Source: Alisma plantago-aquatica (Eukaryota > Streptophyta > Magnoliopsida > Alismatales > Alismataceae). Taken from it: a DNA stretch of 64,000 nucleotides. Below are positions 51,761 through 61,782 of the stretch, piece by piece; the stretch's first letter is position 1; each line of letters opens with the position of its first letter. The stretch spans positions 501,240,303 to 501,304,302 of the forward strand of contig OY856409.1 in the NCBI GenBank assembly GCA_963693085.1, read 5' to 3'. The notes beneath the pieces are model-generated. The model worked only from the letters and a program-made list of their open reading frames with translations, did no database searches and was not told the origin of the DNA. A program made the translations under genes and the position numbers.

Positions 51761-52797
51761 AGTTGGTATTAGAGCTTTAGGTTTGCTGAGTCTACAGGGA
51801 CACTAGAACGTAGGACTAGGATGAGAAATAAGTAAATAACATGACATGTAAACATGATGCATACTTCCAAATCTCAATACGAAAATCTATAGAGAATAAC
51901 AAATGAGAAATCATGGTGAAAATATCTTAACCCCATCCTAAAGAAAGGTGAAAATTACATCATAACCTATGAATATATGAATATTTGATAACTAAAGAGA
52001 AATATATGACATTGTGAAACCTAAATCTAAATACAAATAAGCTAAAGAGGAGTTGTTGAAGCTATAATTTTAGAAGATAATCAGTAAAAGATGGATAAAT
52101 ATGTGCTAATAAAAGGATTCATGGTATAAAACTCACATAAGAAGAAGAGAAATCCTGAGACAAGTATGAGATGACATATGAAAAAGGTAAAATTACATAA
52201 AACGTTGTAACCGCGTGATGAAGGTAGAACCGGTAACCACTTGCTAGCAACCCCTGTAAAATGTTGTGGGGTTGGGGGGAGTGTGTTTTCCCTCGTGTTC
52301 CTTCTTTTTGAGGAAAAACTTTCAAGTGGATCTTGTGCCACTTGGTACGCGGGGATTTGCTATAATCCTGAGGGTGGATATTTTGATATATCATGTAGTT
52401 TCTTGGACTATGGTTTCGAGATCTTAGTGTTTGTGAAGAGTATGCTATTTTAGCCTTCTAAGAGTTAGGAAGACTCCTCCTATACGTTTTGAGTTGGTTA
52501 GGATGATTGAGAAGTTGTTGAGACAAGGATGTGAGTCCCTTATAGTATATGAAGTGGATATTAGGGTGATGAGTCCTAGTATTTGAGGTGTACTAGTAGT
52601 ATATGAAGTTGGAGATGTTTATCAGATGAGATTTCCAATGTTCCTTCCCCATGGAGAGAGAGAGTTGATGTTGATCCTCCAAGTGTTGTTTGGAAAGAAG
52701 AAGATTGATTCTATGGTGATGTATATGGGCTGCTAACAGTTGGGCAAGACCACTAACGAGGATATATGGTTTGTTGATCAGTGGAAATGTGCTATAG
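51761..52797 (+). pseudogene. Tekay-like internal region 2 (partial; protease and start of RT)
   Basis: Diverged copy of 44006 to about 45146, covering the leader, the protease-like segment and the RT linker (LLRQGCESL near 52510-52540). It stops just before the position equivalent to the RT motif at 45157 and joins directly to LTR sequence. It is about 100 bp shorter than its counterpart, chiefly because a stretch near 44110-44210 is missing. Confidence 0.82.
51764..51775 (+). promoter_or_regulatory. Primer binding site after LTR2
   Basis: TGGTATTAGAGC, one mismatch to the initiator-Met consensus (C to T). Confidence 0.85.
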
Positions 52798-53165
52798 TGG
52801 ACCCTGGAGATATTTGTTTAGATGTCTAGTGTGTTCTAGAGTTGTACCGTACTCTTAGCTTTGAGCATGAAAGTTTATATACATTGTTTCAATCGAATCG
52901 AGTTTTGGTAGCATTCTAATGCTTGTACATGTGGATAATGTTGTTCTATACGTATATATTATGGCTAGGGCCATGGAGCAGTTGTAAAAGAAACTTGGCA
53001 TATTATGAATATGCATGATGTAGGGCTCCTATGGAAATGTCTATGAGCGTGTTGGTGATCTTGGAATCGATTCTATTTTGCCTCATTTTCTAGTAATCTG
53101 GATGTTTACTAGTTGATCATGTGCTTTGTTTTGAGTAATCCCGTTTAGTGTTACAGTTTCACACA
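52798..53165 (+). repeat. LTR3: last 368 bp of a Tekay-like LTR
   Basis: Matches the LTR1 end from about 43636 and the LTR2 end from about 51385. It ends TTTCACACA at 53165, followed by the target duplication AAAGA. The junction with internal-2 falls in TGGACC (52798-52803), which is close to both parental sequences. Confidence 0.85.
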
Positions 53166-53170
53166 AAAGA
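53166..53170. repeat. Target-site duplication of the Tekay-like insertion, right copy (AAAGA)
   Basis: Same five bases as 39208-39212, directly after the LTR3 terminus. Confidence 0.8.
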
Positions 53171-53830
53171 TATTAATTATGTAATGGATTACCTTCCTCA
53201 GCATGTCTCAGTAATGATCTCATACCTATGAATATGATTCATCAGATTGTTGTTTGAAGTTTTGAATCTTCCCTACAAGTTGTATAGTTATCTATGTAGA
53301 AAGTAGTGGTAAAAATGTGTCTATCATATGATCCCATATCTCAACATATTCTATCTCTAAGACTTGGAACCATGTCCTCACCCAATCCATAAGAGAAAAA
53401 ACCAATTTCAAATAAATCATAATTTAGAACCACCCTTCAATCTTCAGAGCATCACTACTCTCCAAAAACCTATTGATGTGTTGCATTGGATCTTCATTGG
53501 TGAGCTTATGGAACACATGACACTTCTCTAAATCTACCAAGCTTGGATATATCTTTTGGATGCCCACTTTCATAGCTTGTCATTTATCTAACACAATTGT
53601 GCATTGAGTAGAGGATACTTTAATTCTTTCTCAGATTATCTGCTCCTCCTTTTCCCCTACATGATTGTGGTCATCACCATGATTAGACATTTCTAGTTAT
53701 TATTGTTCAACCTTTGGTTCTTATGGGTAAACCATTAATTCCTATTGATTCTATAGTTGCAATGCTTATGTTAGTGGTGATGTCAGTTATTCCAAGTTGG
53801 ATCTTTGTACATAGTGGCATGAGTGCTAAC
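53166..53830 (-). pseudogene. Athila-2 gag, right part
   Basis: On the minus strand the stretch from about 53500 to 53180 gives a recognisable plant gypsy gag (Retrotrans_gag) segment in order: HINRFLESSDALKIEGW, then LKLVFSLMDWVRTWFQ, EIWDHMIDTFLP, KIQNFKQQSDESYS and DHY.DMLRKV. These correspond to the usual F...D..RL..FPFSL.D.A..W, W..L...FL...FP, I..F.Q...ESL and AW.R.K.LLR elements. Four or five stops interrupt it. It continues on the other side of the insertion at 39212. The region to about 53830 is probably the N-terminal part but is less clear. Confidence 0.75.
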
Positions 53831-56800
53831 CATAAACTAGTATCTGAAACAAAAAATAAATATGTGAGAGTCACAAGTAACTAAAGAATGAACACAAACT
53901 TTTTCAATAGAGATTGATTCAAAAAAAATAGCCTAGAACGGTGGTTGTAGAACTTATAGTGACATCATTTCCAATTCCCTGACAACTTCAATGAAATATT
54001 GACACATGTTTATCGTGCATGGAAAATGCAAGTGTGTGTGTTCAAGTAAATACAAAAAACATATGTTCTGGTCATCAATCTCAATCGGGAGGCTAGAGAC
54101 TACTAACCAAGACCAAATCAACTAGACCAATGGAAAAGATTGAGTTTATTGATTGCACAAACTAAAACCAAAAATAGCAAACTATTAAGAAAGTTGTTTG
54201 AAATCAGAGAGATGGTTTCTCTATGATAAGCTGCTTTAACACAATGCAATTTGTACCTGTTTTCATTCTACCCAAATATAAGTCATCATTTCTTAACATG
54301 AATTAGGGATTTTTATTTTGCATTACTCACTTGCCCAATTTAATACACTATTTAATCTAGTCAAAACCCCTTTTTTTACAGTGTCCAAGTAAAACACTAG
54401 GTGATTAAGAATCTCTATATGGGTACTTAACCTCACAATTGTTATCCCTCTTTTGTAGTGTGCTATTAATTGTGTTAATGATATTTTTTAAATTCTTAGT
54501 CCATATTTAAAAAAGAAAAAGCACCTCAAGCATGAAAAGGATGATCAATCTTGAACATGAAAAAATAAATCACATCATCATTATGATTCCAAAGAATGGA
54601 ATTTAATTCTAAATAAAAAATCATCAAGTAAAAATTGACACTGGTCTACTCTCGAGTCCTAGAGATGAAGGCATTGTCTACACATATTGAAAATGGTATG
54701 AAAATAGATGGCAGAGAAGAAGGAAAACATGAAATGACTAGACAGAGTTAGGGAACTATGAATATTGATCATTCCCTCCAAGAATGATTGTAAATGGATG
54801 ATGATTTGGCCTCCAAAAATTCAACTAGAAGGCGGCTTTATGATATGTGCTCCAAGTCACACATTTGCTCTCTCCTCCTTTTTGTCTTAGACTGCCTATC
54901 CGTTGTTATCTGTTGTGTTGTTGAGGATCATCATGACATGGGTTTCATATATCTCTAAGTAACCAATGAATGATCCTGAGCTTTGGTTTAGGTTAAGAAT
55001 CATGTCTATCCATACTTTTATGTATGTGGAATGAACATCGACTATTGCACCAAATACTCAATTTTCTTGTATGATCTGAAATGTGTTGGCACCACCGACA
55101 AGGGTGTCAATGATATTGAGTTGAACCTGTGAATCTATCTCGCTTGGTGGCATCGAGATGGGTCTCAATGGTCTTGAATTTTGTTTTATATTTCTATTTT
55201 CTAGATGCATGTTAGTGGTACTGAGATAGATCTCAGTGGCACCGTCTTACTAAATATATCCAAAATTCCTTAAATGAAAATATCTTTACTTAAGTTGAGA
55301 TATAAAATGATAATTTTATAGACATGAAGAAAGTAAAAATGTTAAATTGAGTCACACAAGTGTCAGAGACTAGTTTTGTGTAAATGAGTGAAAAAATATG
55401 AACACGTATCATGAAAAAATGCACAAAAAAACCCATGGCCTAATGAAAAATTGGTGTGCATAAATCATCCCTCCCATAGAACCATCCCACACTTGTAGAT
55501 AGATGTTGTGTTGGTTCTCGGTCAAAAAGGAAAAATAGAAGAAGGGGGAAGAGCCCATGTGTGGGTTTGTGAAGATGCTAGTCAACCCCGACTTGGTAAT
55601 GGGATGATATCAGTGGACCTAGAAGAATAGAAGGTACCTTGCGTAAAGATTCTCATAATGCGGCTACAACGATGCCAGTGAGAAGCAATAGGAGATTAAA
55701 AGTGCAGTTGGAAGCAATGTGTAGTAGATAAAAATGGGCGAGGGTTGGAAATCATCAAGGTTGGATATAGAAATATTAAGGAGATTATTTACATGTGAGA
55801 GCATGCTCTAGTTAGGGTTTGAAAATACCATGGAGGTCAAAGTGAAAGGGAGAGGGAGTAATGGTTTCTTTCTTGGATGCTAATGTAGTATTTGCTCCAA
55901 ATCCACCCATGATTGGGTTTGTACTAGAGAGAGGAGTTGACAATGGTTATGTGGTCAGAGAGTGACAATACATAAAGATGTTTGGGGAGAGATAGATACC
56001 AACTACAACGTTCTTTCCCATGTTGGATTGAAGGTGTAAGATGATGTGTGTGTCACTGATCTATGATAAAAAAATTCTAGAGCCACGTGACATGTCGAGA
56101 GGCTGTGTCCTAAGTTCCTATTGCATAAAATTTTATTATGTATTTAAACTTTTGTGCTTTGTTAAAAAAATCTTAAAATCTTGTAAAGTTTCAATAGGCC
56201 TCTAGGAATAACTTTTTGACTTGAATTTTTGAGTATTTATTTTTCTCTATTTGTTTTTTCTACCATTAAAACATGACAATAAAATCAATGAGTTTAATAC
56301 CCTTTTATTCTCCTTCAATTAACCTTTACATTAGATTCAATTAATAGTCTTCAAAATGACATATAATCACAACAAGTGATACAAACTGGGATACAACTTT
56401 ACAAGATAGTATTAAATCCAAGAAGGATCTCAATAATTGACATATACCAAATTGAATAACCAATTCTTGAATTGGTGTCCCAAAAGACTCAAGAGCAAAT
56501 ATAACCAACCAGATCATATGTTTAGAAGATTGTATTTAATATATATTTCAACTACATCCTACATAAAAGGGAGAGGATTCCAAGTCGTCAAATACTTTGC
56601 ACATCACATGAATTTTCCCAACAAAATTTGGATCAACTATCAAAAGGTGAGGGTGTGCTTTTCCCCTTATCAACTTTCAGCTTCCATGCGACTTTATGCT
56701 CTGCATGGTGTTTCTAGTGAACATCAATCATTTCCTTCTCTTTGTTTTAAAGGTATTTCACCTTCAGACCCAACGTCATCAAAATTTCCTCTGGGTAGAA

Positions 56801-57445
56801 TCTACCTTGGAGCTCTAAATATTTGATACTTAACACCTAGTAAGGTTTCTTCACATAAGGTGTCAAGGCAATACAATAGGTAGTCTCACCAAACCATCCA
56901 AAATCTCAAACAGACCCACATGCATGAGGATCAACTCTTGATGATTCTTGACAATGGTTGAGATAGTCCAGGCATGAACTAATATAGAGATGTGTAAGTC
57001 CCTTTGTATTGTATCAATATTGGCTCATTGGTATTAAATCCTCCAAATATGAAACAAGGTATATCCAAGGTGGATAGTGATACTATTAGCATCACCAGTG
57101 ATAAGTTCATATAATTCCAAGAAATCCATGATTCTATGGTTAAATAATGTCAAAATTTGTTGAGTGACTTATTATCCATCCAAAAGGCTAGCTCAAGTGA
57201 GGTGTCTAAGCTTTCATCCTTCTTTAAAAGGAACACGATCCTTCTTCAAAAAATATTATTTTATGGTTGACCTCGTGTGATGCTTATGACAAGCTCTATA
57301 GGTTTAGGTAACACAAGCAACCCAAGTTGAGATGTGATGTGCATGTTATATAAACATGACCATACATTATCAAACCTTCTTGAGTTTAGACACTAGATTT
57401 CTATATATATTAGGGACCACTGACACGAGCATAAGTATTTATGAA
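53831..57445. other. Mostly non-coding, probably the 5' region and LTR of Athila-2 plus unknown
   Basis: 55085-55260 repeats words such as GGTGGCATCGAGATGGGTCTC and ACTGAGATAGATCTCAGTGG, an LTR-like pattern. 55480-56100 resembles retroelement leader sequence. The 129-codon plus-strand frame at 56437-56826 and the opposite strand there gave no match to a family I know. No PBS was recognised. Confidence 0.35.
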
Positions 57446-57555
57446 CATACCTCCTCTAGGGTCTTGGGACTCTTGCCTCACCCAAATGTAAGGTTCATCT
57501 TACATGCCTCCTAAAGGGTCTAGGGACTCTTCCATTGCCTAGATGTAAGGTCCAT
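57446..57555. repeat. 57-bp period tandem duplication
   Basis: Units 57446-57498 and 57503-57555 share CCTCCT..AGGGTCT.GGGACTCTT and ATGTAAGGT.CAT. Confidence 0.8.
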
Positions 57556-57585
57556 AGAAAGAGAGAAAGAGAGAGAGAGAGAGAG
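57556..57585. repeat. GA microsatellite
   Basis: About 15 GA units with two AAA interruptions, directly after the 57-bp repeat pair. Confidence 0.95.
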
Positions 57586-60500
57586 TTTATGTCCCTTTAG
57601 GGAATCTAAAGTTACCATAACTATGACTAAACATGAGATGGTCTAACTCTTTTATTTTTTGTTCACAATAGATCTATACTTTCATCATATATCATATTGG
57701 AAATCTGAGGTTAGACTCTTGGGCCATAACCTCTAGCCTCGTAGGAGTTTTCCATGTTAGGGTCTATCCCTATGTGTGGAAAATTAACAACATGGTCTAC
57801 TCATTTATTGGTATGACTAATTTACAAGTCGTATCACTATCTAACCTCCTTAGAGTTCATGTCTCATGTTGGTCTTGTCATATCACTTAGATTGATATAT
57901 GTTTTGGTATACATGTATTGAATGGGAAAGCCATATTACGGTCAGGATTAAAGGTCTAGGACAATATTACACATGTTTCTCATTCATACAAGGGTATCCA
58001 ACCTTTCAAAGGGTTTAATATGTACTATTTAGGCTAACAACCCTTCTTAAGTAGGTTTTCCTACAAACTATCACCAAACTTTATTAAATTGATCATATGT
58101 ATATATATCCACTAAGGCTAGAGCCAAGATTCTCTTGATTAATGTCTTGAATTTACTTTTATCACATGATAAGATTTTCACTTAAATCTTACTCAAACAC
58201 AAGAATTACCCTATGATTGTATCCATGGTATTATGAGGTAATATGTCTACCTGTACACTAAGATGAAATACATATTTGACTACAGTCCAAATACAAAGTG
58301 GATGTTATTTTTTGTATAAAGGTGGTGAGTCCACATATCATAAAATTCTTAATTTAGGTGGTGTCATGATCAATGATTGACTCCTCATACAACAATATTT
58401 TTCTAACTCTAATGGAATCTTAAATATTATTAAACCCAAAGGAAAAAAAGTACTTCCCTTGAATATGTGAAAAATCTTCCATTATTATAAGATTCATTTT
58501 TTCTTTATATATTTGTCATGCATCATTATCCATAGTTTCTCCCTTAGGGTCTCTAGGTGTGTAGGTACTTAAGGGGTGATCTTCTCTGAACCCCTTAGGC
58601 CTCGCATACTTATGGAGTGAAACCATCATCCTTATCCTTTTAGACTAAAGTACTTATAGAGTGAGGTCTTATCCTGACACCTTGGGCCTCATGTACCTCT
58701 ATATATTTCCTACTTGACCCTAGGGTTGACTTAGGGATCTACCCTACGTAGGGTTATCTGTGTTTCTATAGGATAAGCTTTGTATCCATCATCATTCATA
58801 TTTCAAAATCTGGTTCTCTTACATTGTCATGTCTTATTGACTCTTCTTAAATAAGGCAACCCCTAAATCTCACTTGAGTTTTTAAATCTATGAAACTATA
58901 ATAGATTTATTTAGAAAATTCATTCATCAATATTTTCACGTGAATGTTCTGAAATCAGTTAAGACATGCTACTTTTTATATATATGCACATTTAACTAGT
59001 TAGTTGTAAGGACTTATATGTCTCAAATATTGTACCACCATATCATATTGCATCTCCTCTATTGTGCTAGATCCTCCTAGGACATCTAGAGTTGTTTAAA
59101 ATTTCAAAACCAAAGACAAGGTGGTTCAACTCATATTTAAAGGAGGAGTATAGTCTAGGGTGTTCTCTTATTTCTATTTAGTAGGTTAGGCCTTTTAGCC
59201 TCATATCCCAAACCCAAAGGCTTTAGAACCTTTCGACCCATAATGTCCTTCCCTTTATTTTGTATGACCTTCCACATATCTAAAAACTAGTCCTTGATAG
59301 AATGTTTGAGTCTCAAGCAAATCTTTATACAATAATTAGTTTTTTGTGTTTCACATACCAGTTTAACTACTATGTGTACCTTACATACTTGAATGACTTC
59401 TTGTACCTTATGTACTTGTACTTACATGACTGTTTGTACCTCTTGTACATGCATGCATCTGATTCTACCTCTATGTACCATTGGTGGCTAAGTCACATCA
59501 CAAAACTTATTTGGGTTTTTAAAATGCTAAAAACATCATGTGGTTAATTTATTCACAAGCATTAGCAAATTAGGATAGGCTGGCTAGATCGAGCACATGA
59601 TTATTTTTTTGGTTATTAGTCTTGCAAAGTCCTTTACTAGCTAGACTTGCATTGGTCCCTAGGTATCATTACCTAGGAACAACCTATCTCAACCATAAAA
59701 CATCACATGATTGTCACAAACTCTTCCATATGCACACCTAACTTAGTTTATCAAGCTAAGGGAAGAAAAGAGATTTTATACTTTCAGGTTTGGTACATCT
59801 ACAACGGGTTTCCTTGAAAGTTTTAGGGGGTTAAACACCATATACCCTATGTTTGAGTTTGTAACATACTAGAATGTACGTAGCTCCATGTTTTAGGGAG
59901 ATGGCATTCATAATCCTAAAACTAAGTGACTCCTTCTATTCATAATTTCCTTATAGGATTTCTTACTCTTGTGTTGACCATGAGTGTAATTGGTCTCCAT
60001 GGACTATATTCTTGAGACATCAAAGTACCCAAACTATCCCATTATATTATTTATAATCCCCAAGGTATGTTTTAAAATATAGTGTTAAGATATCATCCTT
60101 TTCACAACTATGAGATGAAGCAATTAAAACTAATAATAAAATTCATAGAGTTACGGTCTTAAGGAATTTTACTTTCTTCCTTTAGGATATAAGAACTTCT
60201 TCAACATTCAGCACTTACATACTCAGATTGCCACGTAATTTTCCTTTGACTAGGTTCATAACTTTACATATTTTTTATCCTCATGTGAGTATGACATATA
60301 TATGCATACATGCATGGTTATTCCCTCAAATACACCAAGGATAGTTTTAGAAGGAAATCCTTGACAACATAATTGTTTTTATCACCAAAGTTTGCACTAT
60401 GTCTGTGGGATGATTCACTTTCTTCTACTCAATTTTATCAGGGATCATAAGGACTTTTCAAGGGATATAGTCCTATTTTAGTGTTTATTAGACTTAAAGG

Positions 60501-61320
60501 TCTTGGGTTCCTCCCTCGCACTCGAGGTAGTACACTTATATATTATATCTATGTCCACCTACTTCTAGTATTTTCATGCACTTATGTACGACGTTCCATT
60601 ATTCATTCTATTTTCCCTAGATCATGATCTTCAATAAGGGCCCAAAGATATCTTATATATAATTTCTTTTTCTCTTTTCTCAACTAATGCTAGAGTTTGT
60701 CATATATGGGGTATTTCCTCCATCAATCATGTATACCAAAGATTAGGGTTTTCAAAGATAACTTACTTATCATTAGGTTTTCACCTTCATCTACTTTACT
60801 TAGGAACTCTACATGTATGGAATGAATCTTATTTCATCCTAGCTATCTATAAGTTTCTAGGGTTTCTTCTTATAGTATATTCATACATTACATATCATAT
60901 GTTTCACATATATTTAGTTCTAAATCTCAAATCGGCATATGTTGTAGTTAGCAAAGTATGCCTTAATCCAAATTTTCTTGAAACCCTAACTTAGATGAGA
61001 ATTGAAGTAAGTTCTAGGGTACAAAAAGAGGTACTCATAAGGTTGAAAGGAATAGAGATGAGAAAGGGTCATATATTAGATGAGAAGACTTAAAGATATT
61101 TCATTTTAGGTAAATTCCTAGGCTCTGGTTAGTAAGGTATACTATTTGGTCCAACAATCCTTTAAATCTAACTAGTGGTGTAGGGGGAAGTATTACTAGC
61201 CCTTGGATTTCAGTCCATCCAGGACACTACTACGTCATTGAAATGCACTAATTATTCACTTAAATTTATATATATATAATTTAAAATGATTAATTATTCA
61301 AATTCATTTACTATATATAT
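57586..61320. other. LTR-element internal or LTR-like DNA, no coding recognised
   Basis: Lies on the internal side of the minus-strand PBS at 61321, so part of it may be that element's interior. Recurrent words (GGCCTC...TACTTATGGAGTGA near 58590-58700; TTGTACCT near 59385-59470) suggest diverged short repeats. No gag or pol motif was found. Confidence 0.35.
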
Positions 61321-61333
61321 GGCTCTGATACCA
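61321..61333 (-). promoter_or_regulatory. Primer binding site of a minus-strand LTR element
   Basis: On the minus strand it reads TGGTATCAGAGCC, a perfect consensus. Two bases further right an LTR-like terminus TGTAAAGATC starts at 61336, so an LTR extends rightwards and the interior leftwards. I could not find the partner LTR. Confidence 0.8.
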
Positions 61334-61782
61334 ATTGTAAAGATCCCCTCCTCCTATTGTCATTGTTAAAGATGGACTAGAGAGGCAAGGGCCAATATTT
61401 CATACTCCTCTGATGCAAATTTATAATAAATAATCAATAATTATTAGTAATCTTTAAACAAGATATTGTTCATAGGATTAGGAAAGAAAATATCTCATCT
61501 AAGGAGTTACATAAGTTTAAAAATTGGGAACTAATTATTTTGTGAAAGAACTACTGATACCAATTGTAAAGATCCCCTCCTCCTATTGTCATTGCTAAAG
61601 ATGGACTAGAGAGGCAAGGGCCAATATTTCATACTCCTCTCATGCAAATTTATAATAAATAATCAATAATTATTAGTAATCTTTAAACAAGATATTGTTC
61701 ATAGGATTAGGAAAGAAAATATCTCATCTAAGGAGTTACATAAGTTTAAAAATTGGGAACTAATTATTTTGTGAAAGAACTA
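61325..61782. repeat. 229-bp tandem duplication across the LTR/PBS junction
   Basis: 61325-61553 and 61554-61782 differ at only two positions by eye (near 61366 and 61412, versus 61595 and 61641), about 99% identical. The unit starts inside the PBS (nine of its 13 bases), includes the LTR terminus and runs about 218 bp into the LTR. Both copies are intact in length. Confidence 0.95.

Larger units (their letters stand above)
39213..53165 (+). mobile_element. Tekay/Del-like Ty3/gypsy element in a three-LTR tandem arrangement
   Basis: Order: LTR1 39213-44005, internal-1 44006-46996, LTR2 46997-51760, internal-2 (partial) 51761-52797, LTR3 (last about 368 bp only) 52798-53165. LTRs begin TGTAAGA and the first and last end TTCACACA. 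PBS sequences follow LTR1 (perfect) and LTR2 (one mismatch). A single 5-bp target duplication, AAAGA, flanks the whole 13.95-kb unit. The interior encodes degraded protease, RT, RNase H and integrase of chromovirus type; gag was not recognised. The flanks on both sides are Athila-2 gag sequence. Established knowledge: LTR-sharing tandems arise by unequal recombination between LTRs, or by recombination or gene conversion with another copy. Confidence 0.88.

Noticed and set aside
56437..56826. 129-codon plus-strand frame
   Set aside because: Longest unexplained frame on the right side, but neither strand gave a family match. A protein-profile search would be decisive.
57446..57585. CRISPR-like repeat array
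   Set aside because: Only two diverged 53-bp units plus a GA microsatellite, in a plant genome. No spacer structure and no cas genes.
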